Source: CAYHSY01 sp964359435 (GTDB lineage Bacteria > Patescibacteriota > Minisyncoccia > UBA6257 > JAUSGH01). Taken from it: a stretch of DNA of 33,863 nt. The notes under the pieces are model-generated. The model was not told the origin of the DNA. It made no database searches and was given only the letters and a program-made list of their open reading frames with translations. The first letter of the stretch is position 1, and every line of letters starts with the position of its first letter. Of this stretch, positions 22,339 through 29,027 are shown piece by piece. A program made the translations under genes and the position numbers. The DNA is taken from the NCBI GenBank assembly GCA_964359435.1, contig CAYHSY010000001.1, forward strand, positions 1 to 33,863, in the 5' to 3' direction.

Positions 22339-23808
22339 ATGTGGAGCATCGTTGGGATTATTGTCCTGGGAACGGTTGTCGTTCTGCTCATTCTGGAGAT
22401 TGTCCGCTTGAGGCGGCAACTCGGTCCGGCGAGCGGAGCGACGCCAGCTCCCGTTCCGGCTCCGGCGGCAAAAAGTCGCTGGCAGAGGGTGCGGGACTGG
22501 TGTTACGACAAATTTGTCATCGCGCCTCTCGCGCATGGCCTCGTCTCTTTCTGGGGGGCGTGGCTGGTCGTCTGCTGGTGCGGACGAAAGTTCGCCTCCG
22601 GGTGTAAGTGGTGCTATCTAAGTGTGCTGGCTCCAGTGGGCCGCGCGATCCGGAGGTGGTTCCCCAGCATCATGGATGGGACCCACAGCGTGGCCGCCGT
22701 CGTTCTTGTCGCAGTCGTGCTTGCGGCCGTGATGTGGTGGGCCATTCCATGGCTCTACGCGTTCCGGTTCATGTACGCCCTGCAGTTGCCGGGCATCAGC
22801 GGGTGGGACTGGTTCTACGCGATTCTGGGCAGGTCGCTCATTGTCGCTGGGATCTCTTTCACGTTCTGGACAATGCTTGTCACGGTAAAGACGAACCATT
22901 GGCGGTTCGTCACTTTCTGCGGCAAGCGGACTCGCCGAGTCATCGGCGAGGGCTATCACCTGGTCGCCCCATTCTGGTTGGGCGGGTTGACCGGGGACGT
23001 CAAAAAGACGACTAGGCCGGCGCAAGTCGTCACGACGGCACAGGTGCAGGATGACGAAGACTCAACAAAAACGGTGGAGGTGACCTTCAAGGGCTCGGTC
23101 TTGTTCGGCCAGGATACTTCCGGCCGTGATACGTTGGACAGTTACATTCTGGTTTCGGATGAAGCCGCGATCCTTCAGGAGATTGCTAACACCGCCACCC
23201 AAGAGCTCAATGTCTTGGGCGGCAACACCCGGCTCACCGACTGTCGCAAAAACTTGGAGGCGATCGTGCGGATAATCAACTGCCGTCTGCGGCTGGAGGA
23301 ATGCCCGCACGTGAACCCCAAGTATCACTTGAGCCGAATCCTCCCGAAGGGCGATCCGCGACTGGCGGACCCCGACCTCTCGGAGGACGCAGTTCCGGTG
23401 AAAAAGCGCATCGCGTTCTACGTGAAGTGGGGTCAGTGGGTGGAAAGGATCCTCAAGACCTCATCTTCGCGTTCGGAGCTCGAAAAGCGCTTGGGTGTCA
23501 CGATCAAGGAGTTCAAGATCGCGGACACCGATCTGTCGCTGGCCGTCAAAGCCGCGATGGAGAAGCGGACGCAGGCGGCGGCGCAAGTCGCTGCGGACCA
23601 AAAGACGCAAGAGTTCATCAAGGCGACTGCGGAACAGATCGCGATCGGAAAGGTTCCGATTGGCGCGTATCAGCTCGCGGGCGTTCTCGGTGGAAAGCTC
23701 AAGCCGGAAAACTATAACGTTTCCACCAGTTCTTTCCCCGAGGCACCCAAGGTGGCGGAGCTCATCGCCGAGGGCATTGCGCGTGCCTTCGGGAAGAGGG
23801 ATGGTTAG
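22339..23808 (+). CDS. multi-span SPFH/band-7 domain protein
   Basis: About 489 residues. Four hydrophobic segments (about 1-20, 62-80, 115-140, 160-183) with a Pro/Ala linker after the first are followed by an SPFH-like domain from about 188 (WRFVTFCGKRTRRVIGEGYHLVAPFW). It continues through VEVTFKGSVLFG and DEAAILQEIANTATQELN to an Ala/Gln-rich helix (AAMEKRTQAAAQVAADQKTQ). Band-7 proteins usually assemble into membrane-bound rings or microdomains. I start at the ATG at 22339 (GGGGA upstream, hydrophobic helix at once) rather than the TTG at 22291, which lies only 12 bases after the -10 box. First gene of a two-gene unit. Confidence 0.65.
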   Translation: MWSIVGIIVLGTVVVLLILEIVRLRRQLGPASGATPAPVPAPAAKSRWQRVRDWCYDKFVIAPLAHGLVSFWGAWLVVCWCGRKFASGCKWCYLSVLAPVGRAIRRWFPSIMDGTHSVAAVVLVAVVLAAVMWWAIPWLYAFRFMYALQLPGISGWDWFYAILGRSLIVAGISFTFWTMLVTVKTNHWRFVTFCGKRTRRVIGEGYHLVAPFWLGGLTGDVKKTTRPAQVVTTAQVQDDEDSTKTVEVTFKGSVLFGQDTSGRDTLDSYILVSDEAAILQEIANTATQELNVLGGNTRLTDCRKNLEAIVRIINCRLRLEECPHVNPKYHLSRILPKGDPRLADPDLSEDAVPVKKRIAFYVKWGQWVERILKTSSSRSELEKRLGVTIKEFKIADTDLSLAVKAAMEKRTQAAAQVAADQKTQEFIKATAEQIAIGKVPIGAYQLAGVLGGKLKPENYNVSTSSFPEAPKVAELIAEGIARAFGKRDG

Positions 23809-23822
23809 CGCGAAACAGAGAA

Positions 23823-23854
23823 TCCACCGCTTCGCCTTAAAACGGGGCGGTGGA
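23823..23854 (+). other. intercistronic stem-loop before the second SPFH-operon gene
   Basis: TCCACCGC (23823-23830) pairs perfectly with GCGGTGGA (23847-23854). AAAGGAG, the SD of the next gene, follows at once, so the hairpin may set the translation ratio or mark a processing point. Confidence 0.5.
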
Positions 23855-23867
23855 GAAAGGAGCTATT

Positions 23868-24575
23868 ATGGCTCGGAATCAGGGTGGTGGGGGTGGAGGC
23901 GGGGGGCGGGCGCCACAAGCGACCGCACCTCCGCCGGCACCGACGCCCACAGCTCCGGCGACGCCTCCGGCACCCACGCAGGAATCCTCCGGCCGCGTTG
24001 TGGAGCCGAAAACGGCTCTCAAGGTGGCCGCGTTGGTTCTAGGGGTGGCCTTGCCGCTACTTGCGGCTAAGCCGGCCTATGCATTCATGGCCGGCATCAA
24101 CTGGCGGTCGGTCATGCCGGGACTCGTGGTCCTTGGCGTGATCGGCCTCCTCGCGTTACTTTACTGGAAGTGGCGCGATGGCTTCTGGCTTCTCATCATC
24201 CTCGGTGTGGTCGGGTGGGTCGTCCACGCCATGCCGGCGCCGGGGACTGCAGAAAAGCCGTGCCAGCCGCAGGCACGGAAGGAGATCGTGGAAATCCGGG
24301 AGGTCGTGGTAACTTCCGGGAAGTTCCACAAGTCGGGTCTGCTGTGGGAAATCGGCCCATGGCAGGCCGAAATGGTCGAATTCGACGCCCCGTGCGGCGT
24401 TGAGGTCTGGTACCGGGATGAGAGTGAGGGTGGTCCTCATTTCAAGATCCCGCCCGGCACCAAGGGTGAGTATTATCACGATGGGTCGGCTCACCCGAAC
24501 GGTTTGCGTTTGCGGGCGCTTTCGCCCGGGACGCACAAAGTGAAAGTCATCTACTCCCGCGCTTCGCGGCAGTAG
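23868..24575 (+). CDS. Gly/Pro-rich three-helix membrane protein
   Basis: 235 residues, not recognised. A Gly run and a Pro/Ala/Thr-rich disordered N-terminus (about 1-45) precede three hydrophobic helices (about 50-72, 82-100, 105-122). A soluble beta-rich domain follows (EIVEIREVVVTSGKF...KVKVIYSRAS). Such a layout suits a membrane-anchored partner of the SPFH protein. The ATG at 23868 has AAAGGAG seven bases upstream; an in-frame GTG at 23850 is less likely. It is 59 bp after the SPFH gene and shares its transcript. Confidence 0.6.
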   Translation: MARNQGGGGGGGGRAPQATAPPPAPTPTAPATPPAPTQESSGRVVEPKTALKVAALVLGVALPLLAAKPAYAFMAGINWRSVMPGLVVLGVIGLLALLYWKWRDGFWLLIILGVVGWVVHAMPAPGTAEKPCQPQARKEIVEIREVVVTSGKFHKSGLLWEIGPWQAEMVEFDAPCGVEVWYRDESEGGPHFKIPPGTKGEYYHDGSAHPNGLRLRALSPGTHKVKVIYSRASRQ

Positions 24576-24593
24576 GGAAAGGAGGGCATCTTG

Positions 24594-24633
24594 GGGCTCT
24601 CGGAACTTCGGTTCCGAGAGCCCTTTCCATTTT
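24594..24633 (+). terminator. SPFH operon terminator
   Basis: A 13-bp perfect stem (24594-24606 with 24611-24623) capped by a C-UUCG-G tetraloop, followed by TTTCCATTTTT. Confidence 0.95.
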
Positions 24634-24640
24634 TCAAATC

Positions 24641-24666
24641 AAAAACACCCGGTGAGGGGTGTTTTT
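24641..24666 (-). terminator. terminator of the pilin-like gene
   Basis: AAAAACACCC / GGGTGTTTTT stem of 10 bp (24641-24650 with 24657-24666), loop GGTGAG, ending in T runs in both directions. Confidence 0.85.
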
Positions 24667-24683
24667 GATGAAGATAGACGATT

Positions 24684-25046
24684 TTAGAGTATCGGCGTGG
24701 GGCCTATACCAATGATGGCATTAACAAGATAAGGCAATCCTTTGGCTAATAGGCCGATAGCCAAAGCGATGGCGGAATTCATGATGCGGGTTTTGGCGCC
24801 TTTGTCATTGCCAGTCATATATTCATAGGCCGCCCAAAGCATAAAGAAGACGGCGACTATGACCAACGCCGCAAAAGCAAAATTTAATGCCCGATTTATT
24901 ATAGTCAAGAAATTAATGTCCTTGCCCGCCGGTAAACTGCCGGCTCCTTCTACGGCTGTTTTTATATCCTGACCAAAACTTAAAACCGGAGCCACGAGCC
25001 CGGTGACCAGTGCCGCGAAAGCAATTGTTTTTAGGAAGTTTTTCAT
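24684..25046 (-). CDS. TrbC/VirB2-like small membrane protein 1
   Basis: 120 residues: a signal peptide (MKNFLKTIAFAALVTGLVAPVLSFGQ) and two hydrophobic helices (about 50-72 and 88-113) joined by EYMTGNDKGAKTRI, the short polar hinge of VirB2/TrbC pilin-like proteins. Members of this group are common and often duplicated in CPR genomes; their role (pilus subunit, secretion or DNA uptake) is not settled. No VirB4 or VirD4 is nearby. ATG without SD. Last of three tandem relatives. Confidence 0.7.
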   Translation of the reverse strand: MKNFLKTIAFAALVTGLVAPVLSFGQDIKTAVEGAGSLPAGKDINFLTIINRALNFAFAALVIVAVFFMLWAAYEYMTGNDKGAKTRIMNSAIALAIGLLAKGLPYLVNAIIGIGPTPIL

Positions 25047-25115
25047 GTTGATTGGTTAAAAAATTAAACGACCTTTCAGATTATTTTCTATAGAGTTAAT
25101 TATATCATATGTTAT

Positions 25116-25577
25116 CTAAAACGGTGAAGGCATCTGGCCGTAGCGCGGGTTGATCTCGCGGTATTGGCCGGTCGCGGGGTCTATCGTTTGCCGGAACGGA
25201 CTTGGCGGCGGGGCAGAGGAAGTGGTGCCGCCAAAACAACTCCACATGGAGATTTCTTTGGTACCGCCCAGGATGCTGCTCACAAGCCCGGTGATGCCGC
25301 CGGAAAGTATCAGCAGGGCATAGCCAATCGCGACCCATTTGATGGTGCTCAAGCCCTCTGAGCGTTTCCCGGCGTTGCCGCCCGACATCAGAATCTGAAA
25401 CGCTCCCCACATGGTCAAGGCCACGGCGGCGATAGAGCCGAAGGCAAAAGCGTATTTATATAAACCGCAAAATAATTCCTGGATGGTTTCCACCTGCAGG
25501 GGATTTTCAATAAAGTTGGTGATCTTGCTGCCACCGCCTACTTCGGCGTTAGCTATACGGATGAGAAATTCCAACAT
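25116..25577 (-). CDS. TrbC/VirB2-like small membrane protein 2
   Basis: 153 residues from the ATG at 25577 (the frame reaches a TTG at 25595). A short N-terminus precedes two helices (about 36-60, 78-100) joined by LMSGGNAGKRSEGLSTI, the same hinge pattern as its neighbours. It ends in a Pro/Ser-rich tail with one Cys. TATAAT lies six bases before the ATG, so the mRNA may be leaderless; no clear -35 is visible. Function as for the other two: pilin-like, unproven. Confidence 0.65.
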   Translation of the reverse strand: MLEFLIRIANAEVGGGSKITNFIENPLQVETIQELFCGLYKYAFAFGSIAAVALTMWGAFQILMSGGNAGKRSEGLSTIKWVAIGYALLILSGGITGLVSSILGGTKEISMWSCFGGTTSSAPPPSPFRQTIDPATGQYREINPRYGQMPSPF

Positions 25578-25614
25578 GATTTTATTATACAACAATAAGA
25601 GCAGCGGGAGATGG

Positions 25615-26133
25615 CTATTCCGGAAAGTCCTCGCTGACGTTAGGTTGGATGCCGAAGCGGGGTGTCGCGCCTTGTCGCAATGGCGCCCATACCGGTTCGG
25701 AAAGCTGCGTGGCTTTACCCGTCTCTTTCAGTTGGATGTTGGCTTTGAAAAATTCCGGGCATTGTAATTGGTTCCAAGGCCCGAATTTGGAGTTTTCATC
25801 GCGTACCAGCGCGTATTTGAAGACCGTGTCAATAATAATCCAAGCGGATAAGACAATGGCCAGGCCTACGGCCGCGGCCCAAATGATTTGCTTGCCGCGG
25901 GTCAATCTCCCCTCATTGCCGCGGCTAGCCATGATGAAAGCGGCGCCGCCAAAGGTTGCGACTACGGCCGCCAGAAATGCGAATTGCACGGCATAGGTTA
26001 TGAGGTTGTTTATGAGCACCCCCAGGTCGCAGACGGTGCAGTCAAGACCTTGGCACGGCAAAAGACCGCTCTGCGCGAAGGCGAGATTGGCGAACAATAT
26101 CAGGGATAAAATTGTGATTGCGAAGCGGGACAT
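25615..26133 (-). CDS. TrbC/VirB2-like small membrane protein 3
   Basis: 172 residues: signal peptide (first 20, ending AFA), a Cys-rich segment LPCQGLDCTVCDLGVLINNL typical of the CPR version of this family, two helices (about 45-68 and 84-107) joined by ASRGNEGRLTRGK, and a hydrophilic tail with one Cys. The extra Cys residues suggest disulfides outside the cell. AGGA lies seven bases before the ATG. First of the trio on the leftward strand. Confidence 0.7.
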   Translation of the reverse strand: MSRFAITILSLILFANLAFAQSGLLPCQGLDCTVCDLGVLINNLITYAVQFAFLAAVVATFGGAAFIMASRGNEGRLTRGKQIIWAAAVGLAIVLSAWIIIDTVFKYALVRDENSKFGPWNQLQCPEFFKANIQLKETGKATQLSEPVWAPLRQGATPRFGIQPNVSEDFPE

Positions 26134-26144
26134 GATTTCCTAAA

Positions 26145-26280
26145 TATAAACCAAAGATCAAAATGCAAAAATCAAAATAACAGATAATAAATCAAAAAGA
26201 GATTGCTTCGGAGTACCTCGCAATGTCATTTTTAATTTTGATTTGTCATTTTGCACTTTGATTTTTGATATTTTATTTTT
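26145..26280. repeat. AT-rich imperfect inverted repeat
   Basis: Arms such as CAAAGATCAAAATGCAAAAA (left) and TTTTGCACTTTGATTTTTGA (right) fold around a small GC centre (TCGGAGTACCTCG). Same architecture as the spacer at 9381-9515. No gene seen. Confidence 0.4.
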
Positions 26281-27566
26281 TAGCGGCGTTGCATCAGCGT
26301 CGTTAATTTGTTTTCAGCCAAGTCAATGGCTCGCCGCGTGTCGGAACGGCCAGCGTTCACATCTTCTATCATATCCGAAAATGCGGCATCCACGGCGTTG
26401 TTGTCAGTCTGCGGCCAGGAGCGGGCGGTCAAGGCCTGCCGCGCAAAGACGCCGCGCTCATCGGTTGAAGTTGTGAGTGGGTCAATGAGCGCGCGGAGCG
26501 CCGGCGGATGCTTGGTTGAATCCAGGTACCCCCTGATGCCTTCGGGCTGGGTTGTCATGTAAATTATAAAATCCCAGGCATACTCCGGCGTGGGGCTTGC
26601 GGCGGCAACAGCGAGTCCCTGGTAATTCGGGTAATCGACGCGGCTATCCGGAGACGGTTGCGGCATCTCTGAAACGCCGATCCGGAGAAAGGGGTTTTTC
26701 TCCCGCAAGGTTTTTAAGTTATAAGCATAATTGAAAATCATTCCCACTCCGCCCTCGGCGAACGCATCCAGGGAATAATGCATGTTATCATTCCAGGTGT
26801 AATTGGAGTTTTTGGGGTTGGCGAATTGAGTATAGAAGTTCAGCGCCCCCACCCCTGCTTGTTCCCCAAAAGTCGCGCGGCTGAAGTCGCGGTTGGTCAT
26901 CTCCACGCCTGTCTGGAGCATAATGCCGGCGAGTAAATCGCTCGCGCGATTGATGCTTTTGTCGCTCCCGCCAATCGCCGCTCCGGCGCGTTTGATGGCG
27001 CCGTTTTTTGCTATGTCTTTTATTTTGTTGCTGTAGTTGATGGCTTCAGCCCAGGTTTTGGGCGGCAGGGCCAGAGCTTTGTTGTCAAAAATATCTTTGT
27101 TGTAAATTAGGGCTAGCGTATCCAAGTAGAGCGGCAAGCCGTAAATATTTCCGTCCGGCGCGAAGTCCTGTTCAATCACCCGCGGGAAAAGCGCTTGGAA
27201 ATCCGTGAATTTGAGTTGGGTCGGGCTAGTCGGTAAAATTTTGGCGATATGTTTGGGTAGCCAGGTATTGTGGAACATAAAAATATCCGGTCCCCGACCC
27301 GCGGCCAAAGCATTGATTAGGTCTGTTTCGTATGTTTCTGGAGAGAATTGCCGATAGCGTATTTCTACATTCGGCCGCAAACGCGCGTAGCCCGCAAAGG
27401 CACCCTCGAAGTCGCGCTGGCCGTCAAACACGCCCCAGATTTCTAGGAGTACTCTTTGTTGTTCGCCTGTATCGCGCAGACCGGGGATGACGCCGAATAA
27501 AACTAAAAGTCCGGTTATAACCACAACCCCAATTACGCCCAGTAAAATTATTTGTCGGCGGGACAT
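26280..27566 (-). CDS. family 1 extracellular solute-binding protein
   Basis: 428 residues. One N-terminal TM helix (about 6-26) replaces the usual lipobox, so it should be membrane-tethered. The periplasmic-binding fold is visible in LLEIWGVFDGQRDFEGAFAGY, GRGPDIFMFHNTWLP, YGLPLYLDTLALIYNKDIF and the C-terminal LAVAAASPTPEYAWDFIIYM, as in sugar-type ABC binding proteins. No permease or ATPase gene lies nearby, so uptake would need subunits encoded elsewhere, or the protein has another binding role. ATG without SD. Confidence 0.85.
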   Translation of the reverse strand: MSRRQIILLGVIGVVVITGLLVLFGVIPGLRDTGEQQRVLLEIWGVFDGQRDFEGAFAGYARLRPNVEIRYRQFSPETYETDLINALAAGRGPDIFMFHNTWLPKHIAKILPTSPTQLKFTDFQALFPRVIEQDFAPDGNIYGLPLYLDTLALIYNKDIFDNKALALPPKTWAEAINYSNKIKDIAKNGAIKRAGAAIGGSDKSINRASDLLAGIMLQTGVEMTNRDFSRATFGEQAGVGALNFYTQFANPKNSNYTWNDNMHYSLDAFAEGGVGMIFNYAYNLKTLREKNPFLRIGVSEMPQPSPDSRVDYPNYQGLAVAAASPTPEYAWDFIIYMTTQPEGIRGYLDSTKHPPALRALIDPLTTSTDERGVFARQALTARSWPQTDNNAVDAAFSDMIEDVNAGRSDTRRAIDLAENKLTTLMQRR

Positions 27567-27599
27567 ATATTAACTATATCAAAATTCACAAATCAAAAA

Positions 27600-27733
27600 T
27601 TAAAAATCCTCCGGTCCTCCGACAATTGTCGGAGGACCACCTCCTTTAGAAAAGGAGGAATAAATACCACTGTCATTCTCTCTTTCCTAAAGGGAGTACC
27701 CCGATGGCCATCGGGGGGAGGGATTTTTAAAAT
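27600..27733. repeat. multi-hairpin palindromic intergenic element
   Basis: Ends AAAAATCCTCC and GGAGGGATTTTT are near-complementary. Inside are a perfect 26-bp palindrome (27613-27638), CCTCCTT/AAGGAGG (27640-27646 with 27652-27658) and the 18-bp palindrome CCCCGATGGCCATCGGGG (27699-27716). Its inner 16 bp equal the core of the hppA terminator. It looks like a MITE-type unit. Confidence 0.6.
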
Positions 27734-27772
27734 AAAACCCACCCGGCGAGTTGTGCTCGGGGGCGGGGGATG
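27734..27772 (-). terminator. probable terminator of 27793-28404
   Basis: A C-rich arm (CCCACCCGGCGAG, 27738-27750) can pair with mismatches to CTCGGGGGCGGG. The leftward RNA then reads TTTTATTTT. Confidence 0.5.
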
Positions 27773-27792
27773 CGAGATCTAGGAGATGCGAT

Positions 27793-28404
27793 TCACTTTT
27801 CAAACTGTTTGCATACGTGGGCCTTGAGCGCTTCGTAACTCATTGTGAATTTGCGTACCAAGTTAGTTCTGGGCCGGCGCTTCAGGAGTTCTGTTTGCCG
27901 CTCAACACTGTACTCTCGGCGCAGGTAGTCGCTGTATCTTTCGGTTTTCCGGTTCGCCAGCATAGTTGCCATCTTGGCCGTCAATTTTGCCGATAGTTTG
28001 GCTGTGACCAAAGTCGTGCCGATGCAGGCGCTAATTGCGAGAATCAGCCACCCCCATGGCAGGCCGGCTTGGAACCAAGAGTAGAGTCCGTAGCCGGCAG
28101 CGGCGATCACAATGTACACAATCAGCGGAGTAAACCTTTTTTCTTTGCGCAGGTCGTCTCCCGGCCTCCACACTTTCCAAGCATAGGGACAATAGGCGGG
28201 TGCTCCTGCCTTGGAGAGATCACAGCGAATGAGGTGGGAGAAGTCGGCCACGAGTGGCATGGGTCGGTAACCGAACATCAGAGATGACAAGCGGTAGATG
28301 CTGGCTACAGCTATCAAAGCGAGACCGAGGGTCAGCATGGCCGTACGCAGTGCAAACCAAGCGAAGGGCTTCAGCGTCAGAGCGATCAGTAGGCGTTGCT
28401 TCAT
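27793..28404 (-). CDS. membrane protein, likely C-terminal part of a frameshifted gene
   Basis: About 203 residues from the ATG at 28404. It has one hydrophobic helix near the start (LRTAMLTLGLALIAVASIYRL) and a second pair (LIVYIVIAAAGYGLYSWF, GWLILAISACIGTTLVTA), then a basic tail rich in Lys/Arg. No SD precedes it. It overlaps the previous frame by nearly 200 bp and up to 344 bp if the whole open frame is used. It reads best as the continuation of the 28921 gene after a frameshift near 28380-28440. Function unknown. Confidence 0.45.
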   Translation of the reverse strand: MKQRLLIALTLKPFAWFALRTAMLTLGLALIAVASIYRLSSLMFGYRPMPLVADFSHLIRCDLSKAGAPAYCPYAWKVWRPGDDLRKEKRFTPLIVYIVIAAAGYGLYSWFQAGLPWGWLILAISACIGTTLVTAKLSAKLTAKMATMLANRKTERYSDYLRREYSVERQTELLKRRPRTNLVRKFTMSYEALKAHVCKQFEK

Positions 28405-28921
28405 AGATGCATTCATTGGACGGTTCCCATCCATAGCCCCAGTTGACCCACTTCCACAGCAGGCGTCCCAGGAACCCCTTGGGCTTCTTGGCAAAAAGTC
28501 CGTCCGGGACCTCCACTTCAACGGAGGCGCGGCCCACGATGTATCCGGATAGGTTGTTGTCACGGCTCTCTTCGTTGTACGTGATGTAGAAATCGTAGGC
28601 GCGCGGCCCTAGTCTTGTCATTCTGTTGTGCAGATAGGATTCGTAGTCGTGATTTTCGTGCTGACCATGCGCCAGAGCGAAGACCAAAATCTGGTGCCGG
28701 CCTGCCCGGCTGAAGGGCAGCCACATCTGGCCGTGGATGATCGGTACGCGCCAACGCTCTCCACGATCATTGACGCCATACTCACTCTCGTGTTGGACCA
28801 CAACCAGGAGTTCCGTCTGTTGGCGGTCAATGATCTCCTTGGGGAAGAACCAGCGCATGGGGATGGTCGCCGAATCTATGGCCGCCTTACCATCGTTCAA
28901 GACCAGTTGGAATTCACTCAC
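28220..28921 (-). CDS. soluble unknown protein, likely N-terminal part of a frameshifted gene
   Basis: Opens at a GTG (28921) with GAGG seven bases upstream. About the first 170 residues look like a real beta-rich domain (FQLVLNDGKAAIDSATIPMR, ELLVVVQHESEYGV, RHQILVFALAHGQHE, ASVEVEVPDG). After WKWVNWGYGWEPSNECIY the frame turns into Arg/Ser/Pro-rich sequence of out-of-frame character, while the other frame gains TM helices. So the two overlapping frames are probably one protein of about 370 residues broken by a sequencing error or a real mutation. Confidence 0.45.
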   Translation of the reverse strand: MSEFQLVLNDGKAAIDSATIPMRWFFPKEIIDRQQTELLVVVQHESEYGVNDRGERWRVPIIHGQMWLPFSRAGRHQILVFALAHGQHENHDYESYLHNRMTRLGPRAYDFYITYNEESRDNNLSGYIVGRASVEVEVPDGLFAKKPKGFLGRLLWKWVNWGYGWEPSNECIYEATPTDRSDAEALRLVCTAYGHADPRSRFDSCSQHLPLVISDVRLPTHATRGRLLPPHSL

Positions 28922-29027
28922 AATTCGGCCTCGCAACAAGTTATCAAAGAAAAATCAGTGACCAAGCGTCACGCGTATAGCATAGCACATATGAAATCTG
29001 CTGTTTAGTGGTATGACGAAAGCGTGT

